Part shown: piece by piece, positions 32,702 through 39,717 of the stretch
Layout: every line of letters starts with the position of its first letter
Numbering within the stretch: position 1 is the stretch's first letter
Source: Thermoanaerobaculia bacterium
Lineage (GTDB): Bacteria; Acidobacteriota; Thermoanaerobaculia; Multivoradales; JAHEKO01
Direction of reading: 5' to 3'
Assembly (NCBI GenBank): GCA_945787635.1
Contig: CALZIK010000176.1
Coordinates: 1 to 44,428, forward strand
DNA length: 44,428 nt
Program-made: the position numbers and the translations under genes
The notes under the pieces: generated by a model
Databases searched by the model: none
What the model was told of the DNA's origin: nothing
The model's input: the letters and a program-made list of their open reading frames with translations, nothing else

Positions 32702-33466
32702 ATGACGCTGATCGATACGCATGCCCACTTGTGCGCGCCCGAGTTCGCGGCAGATCTCGAGGCCGTGCTCGCGCGCAGCCGGAGCGCCGGAGTCTCCGGG
32801 ATCGTAACGGTAGGCGAGAACCTCGCCGACGCTCGTCGCAATCTCGAGCTGGCCGAGCTTCATCCGGGGCTGATCGCGCCGGCCGGTGGGTTGTTTCCGA
32901 CGGTTTTGGACGAGAGCGCTGCCGTTTCTCTCGAGGCGCACATTCGCGAGCACCGAGGTCGCTGGATCGCCATCGGCGAGGTTGGCCTCGACTATTGGAA
33001 GGTCCAGGACGAGGCCGGCAGGGAGCTTCAGCGCGACATTCTGCGCCGATTCGTGGCGTTGGCCGTCGAGCTCGACCTGCCGCTCAACGTTCACTCTCGC
33101 TCGGCCGGGCATCACACGATCGAATTCCTCTTGCGAGAGGGAGCGACGGTTGTCCAGATGCACGCGTTCGACGGCAGGGCCGCGCGGGCAGAGGCCGGGG
33201 TCGAGGCGGGTTTCTTCTTCTCGATTCCGCCCTCGGTGGTGCGCTCGCCTCAGAAGCAGAAGCTGGTCAAGCGGCTGCCTCTGTCGTGCCTGCTGCTCGA
33301 GACCGACAGCCCGGTGTTGGGTCCTGTGCCGGAAGCTCGAAATGAACCTGCCAATGTGGTGATCGCGCTCGAGGCCATCGCAGAGCTCAAGGCAGTGCCG
33401 AGGCAAGAGGTCGAAGAGGCGATTGCCGAGAATACGCGCCGGCTCTACGGCTGGTGGTTCGGCTGA
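32702..33466 (+). CDS. TatD-family metal-dependent hydrolase
   Basis: The 254-residue protein has all the TatD metal ligands: DTHAHL near the start, GEVGLDYWK, NVHSRSAG, the HAFDG block and LLETDSP. TatD proteins are cytoplasmic 3'-5' exonucleases acting on single-stranded DNA or RNA, and some act on D-aminoacyl-tRNA; which applies here cannot be told. ATG 32702 places DTHAHL at residue 5, as is normal. The length is usual for the family. It is followed after 47 bases by the penicillin-binding protein, likely as a separate or loosely linked unit. Confidence 0.9.
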   Translation: MTLIDTHAHLCAPEFAADLEAVLARSRSAGVSGIVTVGENLADARRNLELAELHPGLIAPAGGLFPTVLDESAAVSLEAHIREHRGRWIAIGEVGLDYWKVQDEAGRELQRDILRRFVALAVELDLPLNVHSRSAGHHTIEFLLREGATVVQMHAFDGRAARAEAGVEAGFFFSIPPSVVRSPQKQKLVKRLPLSCLLLETDSPVLGPVPEARNEPANVVIALEAIAELKAVPRQEVEEAIAENTRRLYGWWFG

Positions 33467-33513
33467 AGGGACGGGCTTTTCGGTCTGGCACGGAGGTTGC
33501 CTAGGCAAGAGGC

Positions 33514-35772
33514 GTGAACCGGAGCGCCCTTCTTGTCGGAATCGCACTGGCGCTCGCAATGGTCGCGGTCGCTCCGCTGGCTGCTGCGCCGCCGAGTCAG
33601 TCGCTCGAGCACGTTCTGGGCCGCAACGAGGTTCGGGTCTTCGCCGCTGCGCACCGTATCCGCCGAGGCGACACGCTCAAAGGTTCGGTGCTTCCCGATC
33701 GGTTGTCCGCGCGCGGCTATCGCCGAGTGCGGGCAAAGCCCACCCGGTCTGGCGAGTTCTTCTGGGGTTTCGAGCGGTTCTGGGTGTATCTGCGGGCGAG
33801 CTCGTTGCCAGGGCGTCGGGGCACTTCGGCGCGGCTCGTCGAGATTGCTCTCGATCGGAGGACCGGGCGGGTCGAGTCGCTGCGCCTCGATGGAAGCGCC
33901 GAGAGCCTCGCGGAGGTCACCCTCGAGCCGGTGCTCTTGGCCGAGAGCCTGAGCGAGCAGCGGGCTCCACGGCGCTGGGTGCGTTTCGACGAGTTCCCGG
34001 AGCACACCTGGAGAGCCGTGCTCGCCATCGAGGACGCTCGCTTCTTCGAACACGGGGGCGTCGATCCGCGTTCCGTGGCGCGCGCCGTGCTCAAGAACGC
34101 CAAAGCCGGAAAGGTGACCCAGGGCGGAAGCACCATCACCCAGCAGCTGGTCAAGATTCGGGACTTGACGCCCCGGAGGACCCTGGGACGCAAGGTCTCG
34201 GAAGCGCTTCGCGCGGTGGCGTTGGAGGCTGAATACGAGAAGCGGACGATTCTCGAGGCCTACCTCAACTCGGTCTACATGGGTCACGCAGAGGGCGTCT
34301 CGATGTACGGGTTCGACGCAGCGGCGCGCAGCTATTTCGGCAAGCGGGTGAGCGAGCTGTCGCTCGGCGAGTCGGCTCTGCTCGCGGCCATGATCCAGGG
34401 CCCGAATCGGCTCCATCCTCGCCGGCACCCTGAGCGATCGCTCGCCCGCCAGCGGTTGGTGCTGGACCGTCTCGGCGAGCTGGGTTGGTCGCCGTCCGGT
34501 GACCTCGAACGGGCGCGCAATGCGGGGCTGCCGCGACTGCGCTCGTTGGGATTCGAAAGCGCGATCCTGCCGAGCACGCTGGCCTGGGTACGCGACGATC
34601 TGGAAGGGATCGCCCGGCGTCGGGCCGAGGGAGATCGCGGGCTGATCGTCGAGACCACCCTGGATTCGCATCTTCAGGTGCTCGCTCGTAGCTCTGTCGA
34701 GAACGGTCTGGCACGCATCGAACGACGCCTGCCGAGATCGGCGCGCGCCAAACTCGGCGCGGCTTTGGTGGCGCTCGACGGAACCAGCGGAGACGTTCTG
34801 GCGGTGGTCGGGGGTAATCCTGCGCGGCATGACGACTACGATCGATCCCGGCACGCCCGCCGCCAGCCCGGATCGACGGTCAAGCCCTTCATCTTGCTCG
34901 AGGCTTTCGAGCGTTGCGGCGCACGCAAGCCGCTCTACGCGTCTCGGCGTGTGATCGATCGCGCCCTGACGCTCGAGCTTCCGGGAAAGGACTGGAGCCC
35001 GGTGAATCCGGACGGTCGCTACCGGGGTGTCGTGGATCTGCGTACCGCCCTGGTCGATTCCCTGAACGTGCCTCTGGTCAGGGTCGCCCGCTGGTGCGGA
35101 TTCGACGCCACGGCCGAGCGGTTTCGGTCCGCCGGTTTCGAGCTCCCCGAAGCGCCTCCGCCGTCATTCGCGCTCGGAGCCGTCGAGGTCGCTCCGGTGG
35201 AGCTGGCTTCGGCGTTCACGACCTTCGTCGATCTGGGCAAGCGGCACCGTCCGCGTTTGATCGAACGGGCGTCGACGGCATCGGGCAGGGGGCTGGGCCG
35301 AGGCGGGCGGCGCGACAATCGGGTCACGCGTGCCGCCACGGCGTACCTGGTGCGCGACCTGCTGCGCGAAGCCGGTGCTCGCAGCATCGGCTCGGTCGCC
35401 CTCGACGGGCACGAGATCATCGGCAAGACCGGGACCTCATCGGAGCGCAAGGACGCCTGGTTCGTGGGCGCGGTCGGCCCGATGGTGGCGGTCGTCTGGG
35501 TCGGTCTGGACGACGGTAGCCCGTTAGGGCTGACCGGCAGTCAGGCGGCCGTGCCGATCTGGAGAGACTTCGCGACCGCGAGCGCGCCCGCATTGAGATC
35601 ACGAGCGATCGCTCGGCCACGAGGCGTGGTCGAGCGTTGGGTGGACCCGGAGACCGGCCGGCGCAAGCGATCTCCTCGGGGCGGCGCTCGCCGCGAGCTG
35701 TTTCGAGATGGCGACGAGCCTCCGCGTGGTGGCCTCTTGTTCCGTCAGCCCTCGGACGCTCCGATCGAGTAG
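33514..35772 (+). CDS. Class A penicillin-binding protein (transglycosylase-transpeptidase)
   Basis: The 752-residue protein has an N-terminal signal anchor (about 5-25), a linker of about 125 residues like the UvrB-linked domain of PBP1b, a GT51 transglycosylase (Glu173 in IEDARFFEHGG; QGGSTITQQLVK; KRTILEAYLNSVYMG) and a transpeptidase domain with Ser454-Thr-Val-Lys457, SLN and Lys638-Thr-Gly. It polymerises lipid II and crosslinks peptidoglycan in the periplasm. All catalytic motifs are intact. The N-terminal layout is nearer PBP1b/PBP1c than PBP1a. The start is GTG 33514. Its stop faces the PilZ/Cds6-like gene across 28 bases. Confidence 0.93.
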   Translation: MNRSALLVGIALALAMVAVAPLAAAPPSQSLEHVLGRNEVRVFAAAHRIRRGDTLKGSVLPDRLSARGYRRVRAKPTRSGEFFWGFERFWVYLRASSLPGRRGTSARLVEIALDRRTGRVESLRLDGSAESLAEVTLEPVLLAESLSEQRAPRRWVRFDEFPEHTWRAVLAIEDARFFEHGGVDPRSVARAVLKNAKAGKVTQGGSTITQQLVKIRDLTPRRTLGRKVSEALRAVALEAEYEKRTILEAYLNSVYMGHAEGVSMYGFDAAARSYFGKRVSELSLGESALLAAMIQGPNRLHPRRHPERSLARQRLVLDRLGELGWSPSGDLERARNAGLPRLRSLGFESAILPSTLAWVRDDLEGIARRRAEGDRGLIVETTLDSHLQVLARSSVENGLARIERRLPRSARAKLGAALVALDGTSGDVLAVVGGNPARHDDYDRSRHARRQPGSTVKPFILLEAFERCGARKPLYASRRVIDRALTLELPGKDWSPVNPDGRYRGVVDLRTALVDSLNVPLVRVARWCGFDATAERFRSAGFELPEAPPPSFALGAVEVAPVELASAFTTFVDLGKRHRPRLIERASTASGRGLGRGGRRDNRVTRAATAYLVRDLLREAGARSIGSVALDGHEIIGKTGTSSERKDAWFVGAVGPMVAVVWVGLDDGSPLGLTGSQAAVPIWRDFATASAPALRSRAIARPRGVVERWVDPETGRRKRSPRGGARRELFRDGDEPPRGGLLFRQPSDAPIE

Positions 35773-35793
35773 ACCGGGTGCGCCTACGGTCGA

Positions 35794-35810
35794 AGTTCGT
35801 TCAGCGAACT
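35794..35810. terminator. Hairpin at the convergent PBP/PilZ junction
   Basis: AGTTCG (35794-35799) and CGAACT (35805-35810) pair around a 5-base loop that holds part of the PilZ gene stop codon. A 10-base palindrome CTTCGCGAAG (35812-35821) follows inside the PilZ gene. There is no T-run; it may be a weak bidirectional terminator. Confidence 0.35.
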
Positions 35811-36991
35811 ACTTCGCGAAGGATCTTCCAAGCGCCGCTTTCCCACACCATCTCGACTTCCTTGCGAACCGTGTCGGAGAAGCGGTCGGAGCGGTAGCTC
35901 TGGGAGAAACTGGCACGGATGATGTCGTCGCGCACGCGCGTGATTTCGAGCTGGCTGATGGATACCTTGATGAAGTCGGGCGAGGTGAGTCGCTCCCGGC
36001 GGACCGCGGCCCAGGCGGCGCGGCTTGCCCCGGCAGGGCGGTACTTCTGCGAGTAGGCCGACAGGTAGCCGTCCACGTCCTGAGCGGACCAGGCCGAAGC
36101 CCAATCGGACAGCGCTCCACGGACTCCGGCATACGCCGAGCCCACCGGGGGAGCGGATGCGCCTACCGCCGCCGTAGGCTCGCCTTCCGCGTTGGGTACC
36201 GCTTTCGGGTCGTTTCCATCGCCGCTGCCCAGCCCCTCGGTGAGGCTGGTGCTCGCTGTCGGCGACGCGCCGGCCGATCTCGCGTCGCCGTCATCACCGG
36301 CCTGAGGGCTTGGCGCCTCGGCGCCTGTGCCTTCCGCTTCGGTCAACGTGTCGGTCTCCGCGCTCTGGGCATTGGGAAGCCACTCGGTCAGCCAGAAGAG
36401 AAACACCAGCCCCAGAACGATCGCGGCAGCGGTGGCCACCAGCGGGAAGATGTTGCGTTGCGACGACCGCGCTTGCGACGCGACCGGACGTCGGGCCTGG
36501 GGCCTCGGCCGCGCCGGCACGATGGTGGCAGGGCTGGCGGCAGCCGATGAAATCGCCTCATCCGTCTCGATAACATCTTCTAGAGCTTCGTCGATGACGT
36601 TGCGCAACTCGTCCAACTCGAACGGCTTGCCCCCCTCGCGGATGTGTTTCTCGACGATCCAACGGATCAGGCGGCGGCTCTGCGCGTCGAGCTCGACGAA
36701 ACGAACGCCCATGCCCGCGGGTCGCTCTCCGCCTTCGTCGCGGTAGCGCGTCCAGACCACCTGGGCCTTGCCGCGGATGAGCTTCCAGTCATCGGCGACG
36801 CTGAACTCGAAGGTGAAGGTCGTCCCCGGGGCCTGGGGCTTGTCCGACACGATGAACATGCCGGTGGTCGAGATGTTGCTCGAATACTCCGTGACGAAGG
36901 TGTCGAAGCGAGGCACCCGGATCGCGATCTCTCGCTCGAGCGTGATGCGCCTCGAGTCGATCGAGGCCTGTCGATTACTGGTCGTAGGCAT
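35801..36991 (-). CDS. Membrane PilZ protein with C-terminal Cds6-like domain
   Basis: The 396-residue protein has an N-terminal PilZ domain of the TIGR02266 kind (about 15-115; RFDTFVTEYSSNISTTGMFI), a Pro/Arg-rich linker, one membrane helix (about 180-205), an acidic Ala/Ser/Gly-rich spacer and a C-terminal NTF2-like domain (about 288-396) matching the module seen at the end of Cds6 L,D-transpeptidase-family proteins (SDWASAWSAQDVDGYLSAY). The second PilZ motif (N/D)xSxxG is present as NISTTG; the first, RxxxR, is not clear, so cyclic-di-GMP binding is uncertain. PilZ would be cytoplasmic and the NTF2-like domain periplasmic. It could carry a signal across the membrane to cell-wall enzymes; the adjacent PBP makes that attractive but unproven. 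Confidence 0.8.
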   Translation of the reverse strand: MPTTSNRQASIDSRRITLEREIAIRVPRFDTFVTEYSSNISTTGMFIVSDKPQAPGTTFTFEFSVADDWKLIRGKAQVVWTRYRDEGGERPAGMGVRFVELDAQSRRLIRWIVEKHIREGGKPFELDELRNVIDEALEDVIETDEAISSAAASPATIVPARPRPQARRPVASQARSSQRNIFPLVATAAAIVLGLVFLFWLTEWLPNAQSAETDTLTEAEGTGAEAPSPQAGDDGDARSAGASPTASTSLTEGLGSGDGNDPKAVPNAEGEPTAAVGASAPPVGSAYAGVRGALSDWASAWSAQDVDGYLSAYSQKYRPAGASRAAWAAVRRERLTSPDFIKVSISQLEITRVRDDIIRASFSQSYRSDRFSDTVRKEVEMVWESGAWKILREVVR

Positions 36992-37071
36992 GATTCAAGC
37001 TGTCCCGATGCTGGCGGATTATAGCCGATTGCCTCTTGCCGGGTTGTGACCTGCGTCGCGGCGGTTGGTGA

Positions 37072-37077
37072 TAGGAT
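37072..37077 (+). promoter_or_regulatory. -10-like TAGGAT before the 276-residue secreted protein
   Basis: TAGGAT ends 12 bases before ATG 37090, with no Shine-Dalgarno; TTGTGA at 37044-37049 is a poor -35 at 22 bases. Same pattern as before mobA. Confidence 0.3.
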
Positions 37078-37089
37078 CAGCCCGCGTCG

Positions 37090-37920
37090 ATGCTTCGATC
37101 AGCTGCGCTTCTCAGTTTCGTGTTGCTCCCGGCAGTGGCCGGCGCGGATCGGATTCACCTCGAGAACGGCAAGAGCTTCGACGACGTCGTGATCCTTCGG
37201 GAAACCGCGGATCGAATCCACTTTCGGCTGGCCTCGGGCGAGATGAGCTTGCCGTTGAGTTGGGTTGCTGAGGTCGAGCGGGAGCGGGGGCCTCTCGAGC
37301 AGTATCTCGAGCGCAAGAAGGCGCTCGTGGCGCGGCCCGACGCGGCCGGAGAAGCCTGGCTCGAACTGGCTCGCTGGGCCCGCGCGCGGAACGTCGGTCA
37401 CGGTTTTCGAGAGTCCCTGCTCACCGCCGCCGAGCTCGAGCCCGAGCTCGGCGGACTGGCCCCGCTGATGGCCTCGATCGATTTTTTCTACAAGCGGGAA
37501 AGTGGAGTCTGGTCCCACGGCCAGCCGGCTCCAGTGCGAGCGGAGCCCCCCGGTTTCGCGAGCACGGCGGGCGATCTCTCGCCCGCTTCCGAAGTCAGCG
37601 CCCAGCAGGAGGTCGCACAAGGCCTCACTCGAGCGATCGAACGTCTCGCCGAAGCGGAGCTCGAACGAACCCGCGCTCGAACCGAGAGCCGGGAAGCCCC
37701 ACGGAGAAGGACGACGACCATCGGCACGATGGCCTATCCGATCGTTGCGGTATCGACCGGGTACGCGGCATCCGGTTGGGTATTCCGGGGGGTCCCGCTC
37801 CGGCACCCGAATTCGGATCCCAAGGATCCGGTCATTCGCAAGACCCGCAACCCGCAAGCCCGGGCGTTGCTGTCCCGGCCGCCGGGGAGCCTGCTGCCGC
37901 TTTCTGCGTACCAGCACTAG
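37090..37920 (+). CDS. Secreted protein of unknown function
   Basis: I do not recognise this 276-residue protein. It has a signal peptide (MLRSAALLSFVLLPAVAGA, cleavage near 19), a short beta-rich segment (about 20-65, DRIHLENGKSFDDVVILRET) like the small SH3-type domains in secreted acidobacterial and myxobacterial proteins, a helical part (about 75-200) that could hold one or two TPR-like helices (GEAWLELARWARARNVGHGF), and a Pro/Arg-rich, low-complexity C-terminus. No catalytic motif is visible. It is 72 bases upstream of the pterin genes but need not be functionally linked. Confidence 0.7.
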   Translation: MLRSAALLSFVLLPAVAGADRIHLENGKSFDDVVILRETADRIHFRLASGEMSLPLSWVAEVERERGPLEQYLERKKALVARPDAAGEAWLELARWARARNVGHGFRESLLTAAELEPELGGLAPLMASIDFFYKRESGVWSHGQPAPVRAEPPGFASTAGDLSPASEVSAQQEVAQGLTRAIERLAEAELERTRARTESREAPRRRTTTIGTMAYPIVAVSTGYAASGWVFRGVPLRHPNSDPKDPVIRKTRNPQARALLSRPPGSLLPLSAYQH

Positions 37921-37992
37921 TGGCGTGTTCGGCGCTCGCGGGGGCCTCGGGCTCGGTTGACACCGCTTGCCCGCCACCCGCATGATGCGGCG

Positions 37993-38748
37993 GTGAATCT
38001 CAGCGGAAAGACCGCTCTCGTCACCGGCGCGGCGCGCAGAGTGGGCAAGGCAATCGCCCTGGAGCTCGCCCGCCGGGGAGCCTCCGTCGTGGTGCACTTC
38101 GGCGGGTCGGCCGGAGAAGCGCAAGAGACGGTCGGCGAGATTGAGGCCTTGGGCGTCTCGGCGTGGGCGATGCAATCGGACCTCAGGGTCGAGAGCGAGA
38201 TCGAGCGCCTGTTCGCCGCGATCGCGGATCAGATCGGTGACCTGGAGGTTCTGGTCAACAGCGCCGCGAGCTTCGAGAGCGAGCCACTTGTCGAGATCGG
38301 CCCCGGGGCGTGGGACGAGGTTCTGGCGCTCAACCTCCGCGCTCCCTTTCTCTGCATTCAGAAGGCGGCGCCGCTGATGCGCGCCGCTGGCGGCGGAGCG
38401 GTCGTCAACATCTCCGACCTGAGCGGCGTCCGGCCGTGGAAGAACTTCGCTCATCACGGCACCAGTAAGGCGGCGCTCATCCACCTGACCCGCGCCGCGG
38501 CGCTCGAGCTTGCGCCCGAGATTCGCGTCAACTGCGTGGTTCCGGGCGCGATTCTGCCACCGCCCGGCATCGAAGAAGCCGCCGAGAGCTGGCGGAAGCG
38601 GGGTCTTCGCGTTCCGCTCGGGAGAACCGGCGAGCCCAACGACGTGGCCGAGACCGTCGCGTTCCTGATCTCCAGCGACTACATCACCGGCGCTGTGCTG
38701 CCGGTCGACGGGGGAGAGCACCTGGCCGCGCCGAGGGCGCTACTCTAG
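37993..38748 (+). CDS. Pteridine-reductase-like SDR (FolM type) with Tyr-to-His change
   Basis: The 251-residue protein is a short-chain dehydrogenase. Its cofactor motif TGAARRVG (Thr11 onward) is the TGxxxRxG form that marks NADPH-dependent pteridine reductases (PTR1, FolM). Asp142 takes the place of the SDR catalytic Ser, as in PTR1, and Lys159 is present, but the Tyr expected at 155 is His (HGTSK). PTR1 uses Asp-Tyr-Lys, so the proton donor is altered. Together with folB and folK just downstream, a role in reducing dihydropterin or dihydrofolate is likely; activity with His is open. GTG 37993 is chosen because the family starts about ten residues before the TG motif. Confidence 0.83.
   Translation: MNLSGKTALVTGAARRVGKAIALELARRGASVVVHFGGSAGEAQETVGEIEALGVSAWAMQSDLRVESEIERLFAAIADQIGDLEVLVNSAASFESEPLVEIGPGAWDEVLALNLRAPFLCIQKAAPLMRAAGGGAVVNISDLSGVRPWKNFAHHGTSKAALIHLTRAAALELAPEIRVNCVVPGAILPPPGIEEAAESWRKRGLRVPLGRTGEPNDVAETVAFLISSDYITGAVLPVDGGEHLAAPRALL
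38741..38746 (+). promoter_or_regulatory. -10-like TACTCT before folB
   Basis: TACTCT, inside the last codons of the SDR gene, ends 9 bases before the folB ATG. It may give folB and folK a second start of transcription. No Shine-Dalgarno stands out. Confidence 0.2.
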
Positions 38749-38755
38749 CGAGACG

Positions 38756-39133
38756 ATGAGCGATTCGACGACCGACAAGATCGTGATCCGCGATCTGCTC
38801 CTGCGGGGGATCATCGGGATCAACGATTGGGAACGGGAAAAGAAGCAGGACATCCTGATCAACCTGACGATCTTCGCGGATCTGTCGCGCTCGGGCGAGA
38901 CCGATGACGTTGCCGACACCCTCAATTATCGGTCGGTCACCAAGGCCGTGATCGCTCTGGTAGAGGAGTCGAGTTTTCATCTGGTCGAAGCGCTGGGTAC
39001 CGAGATCGCGCGGATCGCCGTGGTGGATTTCGGAGCGCCGCGAGTCGTGGTCCGCGTCGAAAAGCCCGGAGCGCTCCGGTTCGCCGACTCGGTGGGCATC
39101 GAGATCGAGCGGTCTCGAAGTCATTTCGAGTGA
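38756..39133 (+). CDS. folB: Dihydroneopterin aldolase FolB
   Basis: The 125-residue protein matches FolB: KIVIRDLLLRGIIGINDWEREKKQDILINLTI near the N-terminus, then LNYRSVTKAVIALVEESSFHLVEALGTEIA, where the Glu of LVEAL sits at the pterin-binding position. It cleaves 7,8-dihydroneopterin to 6-hydroxymethyl-dihydropterin and glycolaldehyde in folate synthesis. It lies 7 bases after the SDR and its stop overlaps the folK GTG by four bases, so the three genes form a pterin/folate operon. Confidence 0.92.
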   Translation: MSDSTTDKIVIRDLLLRGIIGINDWEREKKQDILINLTIFADLSRSGETDDVADTLNYRSVTKAVIALVEESSFHLVEALGTEIARIAVVDFGAPRVVVRVEKPGALRFADSVGIEIERSRSHFE

Positions 39134-39693
39134 GCGGCGGCGGCACCTCGGCTTCCGGCGGGCACTCGGTGCTGGTCTCGTTGGGCTCCAACGTCCGACC
39201 GGAGGAGAACCTCGAAACGGCGGTTCGACACCTTGGCGCTCTCTTCGTGGTGTCGGCGGCGTCGAGGGTCTTCCGCACTCGAGCGGTGGCCGAGAGGTCG
39301 ATGCCCGACTTTCTCAACGCCGCGGTCGAGATCCGAGCCCGGCGGTCGGCCGCAGAGCTCAAGTACGGTGTTTTTCGCGAGCTCGAGTGGAGGCTGGGCC
39401 GCCGCCGGACGGCGGATCGCAACGCGCCGCGACCGATCGATCTCGACGTCGCGCTCTACGGGAATTGCGTCGTCGAAAGCGAGCCTCTAGGGTTGGTGAT
39501 TCCGGATCCCGAGATCCTCACGCGGGCCCACGTCGCGCTGCCGCTGGCCGACCTGGCGCCCGAGCGCCGGCACCCCGTCAGCGGCGAGTCCCTGGCGGCA
39601 AACGCCGAGCGCCTTCGAGCCGGGCTTCCGAGCGCGACGATCCGGCTCAGCGACCGGTGCGATGTTCTGAAAGAGCTGCTCGCGACCGGCTGA
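39130..39693 (+). CDS. folK: 6-hydroxymethyl-dihydropterin pyrophosphokinase FolK
   Basis: The 187-residue protein matches HPPK: SLGSNVRPEENLETAV near the start, and the signature DRNAPRPIDLDVALYG with the two metal-binding Asp of DLD. It transfers pyrophosphate from ATP to 6-hydroxymethyl-dihydropterin, the step after FolB. The start is GTG 39130 in the folB stop overlap. The last about 25 residues extend past the usual HPPK end. A dihydropteroate synthase gene is not in the window. Confidence 0.93.
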   Translation: MSGGGTSASGGHSVLVSLGSNVRPEENLETAVRHLGALFVVSAASRVFRTRAVAERSMPDFLNAAVEIRARRSAAELKYGVFRELEWRLGRRRTADRNAPRPIDLDVALYGNCVVESEPLGLVIPDPEILTRAHVALPLADLAPERRHPVSGESLAANAERLRAGLPSATIRLSDRCDVLKELLATG

Positions 39694-39717
39694 CCGGCCG
39701 GCTGTCAGTTGGTCGCG
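39681..39717. terminator. 14-bp hairpin bridging the folK and lon stop codons
   Basis: In plus-strand RNA, 39681-39694 pairs with 39704-39717 as 14 consecutive pairs including two G-U pairs, around a 9-base loop (CGCGACC...GGTCGCG as outer arms). The folK stop is in the left arm and the lon stop in the right arm. There is no U-run. On the minus strand the two wobbles become mismatches, so it should act better on folK transcripts. Confidence 0.55.
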
